From NCBI GenBank assembly GCA_034670405.1, contig JAXDDX010000001.1, positions 705,501 through 769,500 on the forward strand: a stretch of DNA of 64,000 bases. The letters run 5' to 3'. The notes below the pieces were generated by a model. That model ran no database searches, was not told the DNA's origin, and saw nothing but the letters and a program-made list of their open reading frames with translations. How positions within the stretch are numbered: the first letter of the stretch is position 1; each line of letters starts with the position of its first letter. The stretch comes from Hoplostethus atlanticus (taxonomy: Eukaryota > Chordata > Actinopteri > Trachichthyiformes > Trachichthyidae). Of the stretch, positions 11,474 through 21,299 are shown piece after piece. Position numbers and translations under genes: made by a program.

Positions 11474-13417
11474 AGGTCTGTTCGGTACCCATTTTAATCT
11501 CCCCACTACTACCAACTTTTGGCACCTGACCATTTTATAAAACGTGAATTGACATGAAGCATGTGAATCCTGACTATAGTATCAGTACTGTATCTACAAC
11601 CAAACAATGGAGGCAAATGAGCCACTGCTGTGTTTGGGTTCATTAGACTCACGCTGGGCAAAAGAAGCATCAGCTTTCTTCCCTCCATGTCACACAGTGG
11701 AAAACAGTATGTGACACCAAGCCAGAGCCGGGTGAAATTGGTTCCAACAGCGAGTCACTGAGAAGGGGGAGGTGCATGCAACGAGGAGGGTGACACATCT
11801 GAAGAGAACTCCATTGAATTTAACACAGCTCTATTCAGAATTTAGACTTTTTTCAGTCTCACCTCCAAGCGGTGGCCTTGCTGTGTTAAATTGCGTCTGA
11901 ATCTCCATTTGCATAGCTTTGGCACTTTGTCCCGCCTATTGGTTTTGTGGAGACTGTTTGTCCCAGTCTGTTTACTGACAGCCGACTGCAAGAACAAACA
12001 ATACTTCTGGGTTGAAGCTCAATAGATTCTCTTCAGTGCCTGGCACACATTGCTGGCCGCCTCCTGAAAGTGAGGAGGAGGTCAGGTTGGAGGAATCCCA
12101 GATGTTCCTCCAGATGCTCCTGGGCTTTGCAAAGGAGGCAAGGAAAGAGATTGTGTGGAGTTTTTCAACTGCTAGTTTTCAACATGCAAAGCTATAGGCA
12201 TCATATTAACGGTACAGTCCCATGATATTCAAGGTAAATCTTTATTGATTGGTTTCGACATACAGCAATGCAAACAATTAAATTCCCCGTCAATATTGAA
12301 TTAGCAGTTATTATATTGGAGGAGCTTTTTCCAATAGTTGCTAATTGACACATTTTGTTTTAATGCCACTTTACATTTCATATGTCTCCACTGTAGTACT
12401 AGGCTCACTGCCATCAATTTGCAATAGTCAAAGAGCGTGGGACAAAATGTCAGAGGCAATTTCTCAGACCTGTTTTTGCACAATCTGAGATACATGAGAC
12501 AGCTGGAGGTTTTTTTTACACCTGTTGAGCAATTCAATGTGCCACTTGATACACTATCAACTTGTGGGTTTTCATGATGTTTTTCACAATCTCTACAGGT
12601 TGTCTATCTGTTTTAGAGAATTGTGGGCCATAATTTGTAAAGAAAACTGATAGCAACTATATAGAGAATTCAATCTTTGGAAATGGTGAAATGAAAAAGT
12701 CAGTTACTTGATCAATTATACATTGATATAGAATAGAATATTAGATTCTTGGTAGACTCCATTTTGTAGTCTTGCAGTCTTGTATATTGTCCCTCCCAGT
12801 TAGAGGTAAAAAAAACATTTAGTTGAGATCTCTCTCTTGGCCCCCAGTGTTTTCAATATGCACTGCTTACGAATCCTATTTTGTGACTAACATTTCAAAA
12901 GCTGTAATTCTCACAGCTTGCTTGGAAACATGCTAGAAAGATATAATTAAACCATGCAAATAGTATTTATTTGTTTCAGACTAATTTCAACCTAAAAGAG
13001 CTAGTCAGTTACATAAGCACAGCTGGGTGATAGGTGCCTCCTGCACGAATATCATTCCTGGATCGTTTCCCAATCCAGACTGTTTAGAAGTCTGCACTGT
13101 AATCAGCATCAGTCGGGATTGAAAACACAGGCTAATGTAGGTAGCAAGATGCCAATATTTCTAATTATCATGGATGATGCACCCAGAGCTCTTTTTTGGA
13201 ACAACACAGCAGGAGAAAGCACATCTTCATATTAGTAATGGCCAATGTAGGGGGTTCATTGGCATCTGTGAAATGTCAACTGGCTAGGTTTAGTAGCTTA
13301 TTTACTCATCTAACATTAAGTCTCACAGCCACAGTCCAATATAACATTGAGTTGTTAGCTGGGAGGTAAGGAATGACAGCTAGGATGCAGTAAGAAGGAA
13401 GATCAGCATCAGAGTGA
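11474..13417. other. No gene seen
   Basis: AT-rich sequence with no recognisable TE termini, RNA genes or exons. Confidence 0.55.
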
Positions 13418-13677
13418 CAGTGTTGGGCTTGTTACTCGAAAAATGTGATATATTCCCATTTACTTGTTACTAATAATATAATACAATAATATCACTATCA
13501 CTGAGTAATTTGGGGATGATAGGGGTGACAACAAAAGTAACCTTGTAGTGATTTATTTCTCTGACTAATATTATTATTGAAATTGACATAGTATTTTTTT
13601 TACACTACTCTTTAATGAGGAATGTAATAATATTACTGTAACGCATTACTGATTTCAAGACAGTTACACAACCCTTA
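13418..13677. mobile_element. hAT-like MITE (CAGTGTTGGG termini)
   Basis: The left end is CAGTGTTGGGCTTGTTACT and the right end, read in reverse complement, has GGGTTGTGTAACTG. Both interiors continue with TTACT/GTAACGCATTACT motifs. This matches a widespread fish non-autonomous element type with AGTTACTTT-rich termini. No coding sequence is present. Termini are diverged and no target duplication was found, so it is old. Confidence 0.6.
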
Positions 13678-13687
13678 CAAAAAAAAA

Positions 13688-13906
13688 CACGTGGGAACAC
13701 TCACATGTTGTTTTCCACGTGTTTTAGTTTTTCACATGTGAATAAAGCCATAATCACATGTGAAAATGTCGAATTCACATGTGATTTTGTGACACAGACT
13801 TCATTTTAACATGTGTTAAAAAAAAATCACATGTGAATAGGGACAATCACATGTGGAAATGTCGAATTCACATGTGACTTTGACACACATTATATTTTCA
13901 CATGTG
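13688..13906. repeat. CACATGTG palindrome array with a 93-bp duplicated module
   Basis: Seven copies of the 8-bp palindrome CACATGTG start at 13733, 13755, 13776, 13828, 13848, 13869 and 13899. Two CACGTG E-boxes lie at 13688 and 13716. Two modules with paired sites 21 bp apart (13755/13776 and 13848/13869) share AAATGTCGAATTCACATGTGA, giving a 93-bp direct repeat period. It could be part of an unclassified TE or a bHLH/MITF-type E-box cluster. Confidence 0.85.
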
Positions 13907-14298
13907 AAAGTGCAGGTTTCAAAATGGAAGATTTCAGGATCAACACACTAGGTGCAGGACAAAACATAACCCCACATATAGTGACGACAAGACTCACTTT
14001 ATGACAGTAAATTAAACATTAACTCACTACAAGTATTCATTCAAAGCTAAATAATTGCTCCAATGTAGCAGCACTGGCACAGTTGTTGACAGTAGTGAGT
14101 GAGGATAATGAGCGTCCACTTGTGCAGGAGTCCAGTGGTGTCACAATCATGCGTAGGTGGAACAGAATTGGGCCAACCTACTGCTATGAGGTTGGTGCCC
14201 TAAATTCACACTGTGCAAAGTGCAATTATGTTGATATAGCAAAGGTGCATACATGGCTGATATTCAAAATACAATTAGGTTGATAGATAGCCTGAATG

Positions 14299-14406
14299 TG
14301 TTGGCGCCTGTGTGGTCCAGTGTTGGCGCCTGTGTGGTCCAGTGTTGGCGCCTGCGTGGTCCAGTGTTGGCGCCTGCGTGGTCCAGTGTTGGCGCCTGCG
14401 TGGTCC
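14299..14406. repeat. 22-bp minisatellite, five units
   Basis: Five head-to-tail 22-bp units start TGTTGGCGCCTG (14299, 14321, 14343, 14365, 14387; the last is 20 bp). Units 1-2 read CTGTGTGG and units 3-5 read CTGCGTGG, so the array grew by block duplication after a T/C change. Each unit holds the GGCGCC palindrome. The cysteine/tryptophan-rich open frames here are translation of the repeat. Confidence 0.95.
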
Positions 14407-14419
14407 CCTAGTCCTATGA

Positions 14420-14757
14420 TGAGACTGACTGAGCTGCCGTTTGCTGTGATGCCCCACATCAGATCTGGATGTCCCACCATAATAAACTCTTATGCATTGT
14501 GTATACGCTGCTTGCCCAAACTCGGCATTTATTGCCCAACCATCCTGGTAGGGGGATCCCTCTCTGAGTAGCCCCTCCCAAGGTTTCTTCGATTTTTTCC
14601 TAAAAGGTTTTGTGAGTTTTTCCTTGTCCTCTGTGAGGGTCCAAGGCTGGGGGATGTCGTGTACTAACCATTTATTATTTTCACACGTTGGGAACTGTGA
14701 AGCCCTTAGAGACTGTAATGGTGATTAAGGGCTATACAAATAAATGTGATTTGATTT
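14420..14757 (+). mobile_element. Retroposon (LINE-type) 3' end with TTGAT tail
   Basis: Contains CTCCCAAGGTTTCTTCGATT, TTTTCCTTGTCCTCTGTGAG and a final block ending GGGCTATACAAATAAATGTG followed by (ATTTG)n. This is a very common teleost retroposon 3' region whose end has AAATAAA and a short tandem tail. No polymerase coding remains. Exact family not assigned. Confidence 0.65.
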
Positions 14758-16171
14758 GATTGGAATACCTTATATCAGTGCCCATGTAACACTAAATGGG
14801 GGGGGGGGCTAAGAGAAAGCCAACAAGCTATCAACTGAAGGGGGTGAATATAACTAGAGCTAGTATTTCCTTGCATGATTTTGAAAATCTTGAAACACTT
14901 GTACAGAACGTGGGTCTAGTGAAAGTCGTCAAGTCGCCTTTCTAGTGTTAACAAGGACTTCACGAAAGAGCACTTCTTACCTTTTCCTTGCTCTGGTGTC
15001 GTGGAGCTCTCTATCATCAGTATTGTATTTTCTTGAACATGCACACATTATAGGAGAGCACTGAGTGGGAGTGGAAGTGAGTGGAAGGGGGAAAAGACAG
15101 GGACTTTGAGCATGTGCTTGACACTTAGTTGGTTCATCTGCTGAACCCTGCCGTTTGTTGCGATTCATGTATCATCTTAATTCATATGTGATGATATTTG
15201 CTGAGCAGGCCAGCAGACATTAGTCTGCCCTCAAAAACTGCTGATTTTGTTTACAACTGTGAAAAATGAAAGTTCAGCATGCAAGTAAATCCATGGTTAT
15301 AGCCTTTAATGAGTAAAAGGGTGTCATCATCGTAGATTGACAAAACTGAGATATACAATATATTGTTTAAATTGTGCATTGTGCATGTTGTATATTGTGT
15401 GTATTTCCATAATGTACATTATCTCTGCATAGGTCTGCTTATTTGGCTTCATTTATATTGAGTGCACCTAGCATGTTGGGTTGTGCACAGGCACATCCTA
15501 GTATATGAAAATGTACCTAATCATTCTGTATTCAGCAGATTCTGATGCTAAAAGTTAGGTAAGGTATCCTCACAGTCAATCCTCAACTCACCAGTAGTAC
15601 TGGAGAGGGTGGCTGTCTTGACCCTTGACCCTAAGTGCCTCAGTCTCAGTCTTTACACCCATTATGTTCACAAATGAGGCAGTGGCTTTAATTTTATGCT
15701 ACACATGGTTCAGTGATGGTTTTGCCATAGACATCAGATTTACCATATTCACTTTATTTGATGAAAAACCATCATCAAATTTCACCACCAGAAATCTCAA
15801 GGGAGACTGCAGGAGACATTTTATACAAACAAAATATGAAGAGTCTAGACTAGTCTTTCAAATCCCTCTCTCACTGAGACTTCACGACTGAGTTCCTTTC
15901 CTTTGGAAGTGGCTCTGGAGAGATTTGCCTGATAGTGTATGCAGTTTGTAGTTTGTACTCACCAAGCTAAAATTAGGCTATATGTATGCAGTTTGTAGTT
16001 TGTGCTCAACAACTAAAAGTAGGCTATTCCATCAACCTATCTTGCTTCTATCCAAATTCAAATTGAATTAAGATCTCTAAATTACACGTAGGTTGTGCAT
16101 TTGTCTTTGTGAATGTATGTACATGCGTATGATCGCAGCTGTAATTTAATTTGATTTCATGGTCCTATATG
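14758..16171. other. No gene seen
   Basis: AT-rich DNA with a short poly-G run near 14800 and no identifiable exon or TE boundary. Confidence 0.55.
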
Positions 16172-16292
16172 TACGGTTGCGAGAAAAAGTTTGTGAAGCC
16201 TTTAGAAGTGCTGCATTCCTGCATAAATGGACCATTCATATGGTCTGATCTTCATCTAAGTCATGACAGTAGATGAACACAATGTGATTTAC
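16172..16292. mobile_element. Tc1-like transposon terminal fragment
   Basis: The segment GGTTGCGAGAAAAAGT, TCCTGCATAAATGG, TGATCTTCATCTAAGTCATG and ACACAATGTG is in the order seen in the long terminal repeats of a common fish Tc1 family (TIRs carry the GCGAGAAAAAGTATGTGAA-type motif). Only the terminus is present. It stops at about 16290 where a LINE fragment begins. Confidence 0.65.
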
Positions 16293-16660
16293 TCTGGCAC
16301 AGAGTTCTGAACGTACTGGAGCCTATCCAGGGCTTTGCTAGGGACCCCGGATAGGACTCCATTACAATAGTCCGAACGGGAGATGATGAAGGCGTGAATG
16401 AGGGTCTCTGCCACGGAGTCAGTGAGTGAAGGCCGGAGTCTGGAGATGTTTTTCAGGTGGTAGAAGGCAGATTTGGTGACAGACTTGATGGGGGCCTCAA
16501 ATGAGAGAGTGGAGTCCAATTTGACACCCAGGTTGAGGACTTCTGAGGAGGGGCAGATGGAGCAGCCGTCAATGGTCAGGACAAGATCCTCAACCTTCCG
16601 GAGCAGTGCCTTGGAAGTCACAACCATGAGCTCTGTTTTATTAGTGTTACGTTTCAGTAT
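16293..16660 (-). pseudogene. LINE reverse transcriptase fragment (C-terminal part)
   Basis: An uninterrupted minus-strand frame of about 125 codons reads as the segment just after the catalytic palm of a fish non-LTR reverse transcriptase: NKTELMVVTSK near the start, then an LTIDG and LNLGVKLDSTLSF block, KSAFYHLKNISRLRP, and AETLIHAFIISRSDYCNGVL followed by SGVPSKALDRLQYVQNS. The YADD catalytic box, endonuclease and 3' UTR are all absent, so it is a fragment cut at both ends. The match stops at VQNS next to the Tc1 terminal piece. Family is CR1/L2/Jockey-like. The open frame over 120 codons suggests a fairly recent insertion. Confidence 0.85.
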
Positions 16661-16689
16661 CCTCACACCTGGAATAAAGGATAAGTGAT

Positions 16690-17331
16690 CTACTTAGTGG
16701 AGATAGTACTCGAGTTTTTTGATGATCGTGGTCCTGTCTAGTTCATTGGCAAGAGAATGGCACTTCCAAGATTACCCTGCCAGGGTTAGGGACTTAATGC
16801 CACCTATAGTATACTAAAAATGTATGCACTCACAATACTGTAAGATGCTTTGGACAGAAGCATCCACCAAATGGTCAAGTCAGTTTGGAACATGATGATC
16901 CGCTAGTGATGTTGATTTATCTTTAATATCAATGGGGCTATAGATTAATTCAAGTTAGTGTGCCAGGCTTGTGTGTTCCTTTTGGAGCAAGTTGTTAAAC
17001 ATTTCTGGTTTCAAGTCTCATCTGTTTGTGAGGACACCTCACCATGTTTGGAAAAAGAGTATTGGAAGCAAATCATCTGTTGAATTGATTGTATTAAACA
17101 ACCCTATAGCGTTACAAAGTTGATGCAGTAGAATGGACACAGCATATTGGTATTCTGTGAGGCTACCAGCTCAGCTCTCTAAACCAAAGCCGACATTTAA
17201 TTTGCAACCAAAATGAGGTGAACTTTGTATGAAGCGGGTCATTTTATTGCCGTAATCGAAGTGGCCCCTCTTTGCTCTTAATCTGCCAGAGGTGTGCTGT
17301 GTGGGGGGACACAGCCATAGATTGGAGTGTA

Positions 17332-17374
<43 letters not shown>

Positions 17375-18629
17375 TGAATGAGTGTAATAATATAACCCCT
17401 CATAATTATAATAGTATCATAAAATATGCATAACATATGCCATTTGTTGGTCACTTCTATCTAAAGTGCCTTACAGCAAGTACAGCAAGAGTCTGGTAGT
17501 ATGAATTAAAGCCTTTAAGACAAAATGAAATGGCTTTTCAAGAGTGTCTTGCTTCCGTATCTCTACATATTTCTGGTTGAAAGCAAATGTTGGGGTGGAA
17601 CATAACGTGGAGAGGAAAAGTGGACAGGGTGAACCATAGCAAACATGTAAAGTGGCTCAGAAAAACTGGATGCTAGCCTGCACTGGACCCATCAACCCGG
17701 TAATGGAGCAGGCAATGGATGAAACCATCAGAGGGCAGGAAGAGGAGGAGGAGGCTGAAGAAGGAGAGAAGGAATATTTTGTAGAATAGTAGTAGAATAT
17801 TTTATATGTTGCCACTCGTGTCACTTTGAAAGTTGTAGGTTTTATATGATGGGAAGAGCAGAATAGAAACGTAAACTTTATAATTATTTTGCAAATGATT
17901 AGTTTAGCTTGTATTGATTTCTATTGATTTTTTGAGTTACAATTGGAAGCTGAAAAGAGACTGTTTACATTTGTAGAATTTGTAATTGTGCTGCACCCTT
18001 GTAATTGTGTTATGTATTGCAGACTTACTTTAAGTAACAGTAACAGTAACTGGTTGGGTTATAGGGATTCTGAGGAACTTGAGAATGCAGCACATATTGC
18101 AGGTTTCTCAAACCTGCCAAAGAGTGTGTGCTATGTATCTCAATGATTTGGTTATCTGTCTCTGCTATCTCGGTCTCATGGAAATCATTAATCACAGCAT
18201 ATTTCTCTTCAGCAGAATTCCTGGCACATGTTTTGCATCTTAGCGACAACTGATTGTTTATAGTACCTCATGTCCTTGAGGTCAGATGCAATCATTTGTT
18301 GTATAGATGTAGCCACAGAGTAGCATTCCCGCTGACTGCTGTTAACAGTGCTGTACAAACTATTCTGGATTGCTTTTCACATTCCTGTTCTATGGACAAA
18401 CCTATACAGCGTTTTCTTGCACTGCTGCATCTGCATGTCTCTACATTCATAATATACAGTTCTGGCAGATATGCAGATAATGTACAATATCTTCTGAAAT
18501 AATTGGAAATTGAAACAACTTTCAATCTTCATACGTTCATCTGTTTTATTTAACAGCACATGATCAAACAATAAGAATACAAAATATAAATCTTCTATAT
18601 TTTATATCTTCTTATATGATATTTTAAGG
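16690..18629. other. No gene seen; contains (TG)n at 17334-17372
   Basis: AT-rich DNA. A pure TG microsatellite of about 19 units is at 17334-17372. Other open frames are random. Confidence 0.6.
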
Positions 18630-18814
18630 CTTAAAAATTGAAAAGTGGTCATGGCCATGATTATTGGCCCTTTAGAACAATTCAAATACATTTTGTTGGA
18701 GGAAATAGATTCTCATTTTCAATGCAATTCAACTCACCTGTGACAGGTTGCAGGTGCCCACATGGTATAAATGAACCAATTATCCATTTCACAGTGATAA
18801 AGTGCTGGTCGTCT

Positions 18815-19010
18815 GTGAAAATGCTGAAGAGAGAAGAGCTGTCTGAGGATGTCAGAAAAACATTTATCACCAGTGTTCACAAGGCGATAAGGCCATCTCT
18901 AGAGACCTTGGTATTCATGTTTCCACAGTTTGAAATGTTATTAAGAACTTTGCTGCTCATGGAATTGCTAAGAATCTACCAGGATGTGGTGGTAAGAGGA
19001 ATACCCTAAC
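18815..19010 (+). pseudogene. Tc1/mariner transposase N-terminus, decayed
   Basis: Two frames together read as the helix-turn-helix start of a Tc1-like transposase. The first has MLKREELSEDVRKTFITSVHKA. About 18880 the homology shifts frame and continues KAISRDLGIHVSTV, a stop (TGA), NVIKNFAAHGIAKNLPGCGGKRN. This matches the family pattern of two HTH units joined by a GRPR-like GCGGK hook. The DDE catalytic domain is missing. A frameshift and an in-frame TGA make it non-functional. The preceding 180 bp may be the remains of its 5' region. Confidence 0.75.
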
Positions 19011-20054
19011 CCTTCCATCCATGAATAGGTTTTGATTAACATAGTGATAATGTGAACAGACACTAATACACATGCACAGTCTTTTGTACATATGATACCT
19101 CCATCTGGAGTTTTTGATGAGGTGGACAGCTAGCAATGCACATATCCAACTCTACATGCACACCTTGACACTTTCTGTATATATGTATGGTCCCCGTAAC
19201 CCTGTTAATGTGAGTATGAGCACATTTTGCACATCCTGTATATATGGTGAAATTTCATACATTGTTTTTCTTTAAATTCTTAGTTTTCCTGTCATTTCTC
19301 ATAACTACATCTATTGATATTTTATTTTTTCAGTCTGCACATATGTCTTCAAAATTATTTTTATACTCTCATTTCATACACATTCTTCTCAGCGAGTCTT
19401 AATAAGTTCTGCTACTACTGCTATTGTTTAGCATACTCTCTTAATGCTGTAATCTATACCTTTTAATACTTCATTCATACATTTCTACCTAACATGTTCC
19501 AGTGTTGAAATTGAAGTTGTTTGTCTTTTGCTCTATTGTTATGTATACTTATTTTTTCTTTGCTGTATCCTGCTACTGTTTGCTGCTGCAGTTTCCCTGC
19601 ACGTCATTCAAGTTTCATCTTTTCTCATAGGTATTGCAAATAGAAGAAATGTCTTCTGCATGAGGGACCATCACATCACTAGCATTTTGTTTCTAAAGCC
19701 TGCATGTGTACTTTCAGCAGCTTTCTTAGCTGACATGTTCAGTCATTTTCAATCATTTCAAACATTTTGTTATCTCTGTGGCAGGGAATTTGTGTTGGTA
19801 GATGTGTATATTTAGATATGAGCTATCTCTTGGTCAGGAAAGTGCTTTATAATGAAAAGGTACACCATCTATGGATATACTGCAGTGGTACATCTGTGGA
19901 CTTTTTTTTGACCTGACCTAGAAATGTTGCATTCAGAGCCCTAGTTTTTGCAATAAGTCCAAGAGTAACATAATATAACATGATAAAGGGAAAACCGTGG
20001 TGTAAAATGGTTTCTAAATTTAAAACTGGCAAAGACACAAAGACACTATTATAT
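19011..20054. other. No gene seen
   Basis: AT-rich sequence without recognised features. It may include diverged retroposon 3' sequence, but nothing decisive was seen. Confidence 0.5.
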
Positions 20055-20081
20055 TAAAGCCTGGCATAGAGCCAGGCTTTA
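20055..20081. repeat. Perfect 11-bp stem hairpin
   Basis: TAAAGCCTGGC (20055-20065), a 5-nt ATAGA loop, and its exact reverse complement (20071-20081). Stands alone; no TE termini were recognised at its edges. Confidence 0.85.
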
Positions 20082-20213
20082 CTATAATTTTCCACCTCAA
20101 AACCTTCGGCAATCTGAAATGATTTTAATAGATTAGGTTTCATGCTTCATTTCTATGTTGCCACTGTTTACTGCTGTTGCAGTACCATGATGTCAGAATT
20201 CTGTTTCGCACTA

Positions 20214-20425
20214 CAGTGAGTATCTTTACATGCACATCAATACCCCGATTACTAAGAGTAATCAGCTTAAGGCAATATTTTGATTACAACATTTACATGG
20301 TTTGAAGTAACTCGATTTCTCTAATTTCTCTCAGATAAAGGCATTTACATAACAGTTTTTAATACAGTATTGCCTTAATCAGGTTAAGATCAAATTATTA
20401 GTGTGCATGTAAACATACTCAATGA
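20214..20425. mobile_element. MITE with TTTACATGCAC inverted termini
   Basis: The left end, CAGTGAGTATCTTTACATGCAC, is mirrored at the right end (reverse complement CATTGAGTATGTTTACATGC). The interior contains paired GATTACTAAG / TTAATCAGG motifs. No coding. About 212 bp. Similar ATGTAAAC-ended short elements are common in fish. The superfamily is uncertain and no target duplication was found. Confidence 0.6.
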
Positions 20426-20771
20426 CACATGCAGAACATGCAGTCCATTAGAAATGGCTTCTGAAGCAATTCTGTCATCTCATTAGATCTTTTACTAAAA
20501 GTCTTTTGCGTGAGGACATATTAAAAAAAAAGAAGAAAATCAATCAAATCTTTCATGATTCTACCCACAGGTCATTGAAATGAGTTTGCTTGTCTCAATA
20601 TTGATAGTTTTGCCTCATACTGCTTTCAATCATTAATTATGAAGGGTGTGATTAAATAGATAAACTAACTTTGATGATTCTACATGCAATTACTGTAATT
20701 ACTCTCAAATAAGTTTTCTTCTAATACCTTTTTACATAACAAATGCATCACCTATAACTTCTGCTTTATAT

Positions 20772-21010
20772 TTAGCAGGGGTCCAGGCACCACAGGTGCT
20801 GGAACCCTATTGTTTTTGTTTGGATTGTTACTCTTATTTTTCTTTCTCAAAATGATCTGTACCTGTAGACCATAAGTCCTAGTGCAATCAAATTTGATGG
20901 ATAGGTTTCAATTCTCCCCCAACTACTCAATAAAAAACCTTAACCGTAAGCCCTAGAATAATTTGCTTGAGACATAATTCCTTGATGTTAGAGCAACCAA
21001 ATTTCACATG
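20772..21010. repeat. Dispersed repeat with imperfect hairpin
   Basis: Starts GGGGTCCAGGCACCACAGG TGCTGGAACCCT, an imperfect inverted repeat, followed by T-rich sequence and the CATAATTCCT...GAGCAACCAAA blocks shared with 9316-9400. Known-type fish repeat of unknown class. Confidence 0.45.
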
Positions 21011-21299
21011 TTCTGATGAGTTAACATAGCTAGGTAGCAAGCACTAATTAGATATTAATCAGGGGAAAAAAGAGAAACCCCACCATCAACCCCAACAATG
21101 GATGCAACCATTTGAAACATTTATTCCTGTAGTCTTTCAAATTAAAGTTGTAGGGAACTGGGAATGTTTGAATGGCTTTAATTTAAAGACCAAATATTTG
21201 AGAGAATTTATGAAAGAATGAGAACATTGCAATTTTCGGTCTGGATTTCCATACAATAATAATGTTTGATATTTATACAAAAAAACACAGTAATCCAAA

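Noticed and set aside
14299..14406. CRISPR-like array
   Set aside because: Units are contiguous without unique spacers and the genome is vertebrate. It is a minisatellite.
14226..14571. Repeat-containing proteins on both strands
   Set aside because: They are products of the 22-bp minisatellite.
18254..18571. Overlapping frames on both strands
   Set aside because: No motif or family resemblance, and frames on both strands argue for chance.
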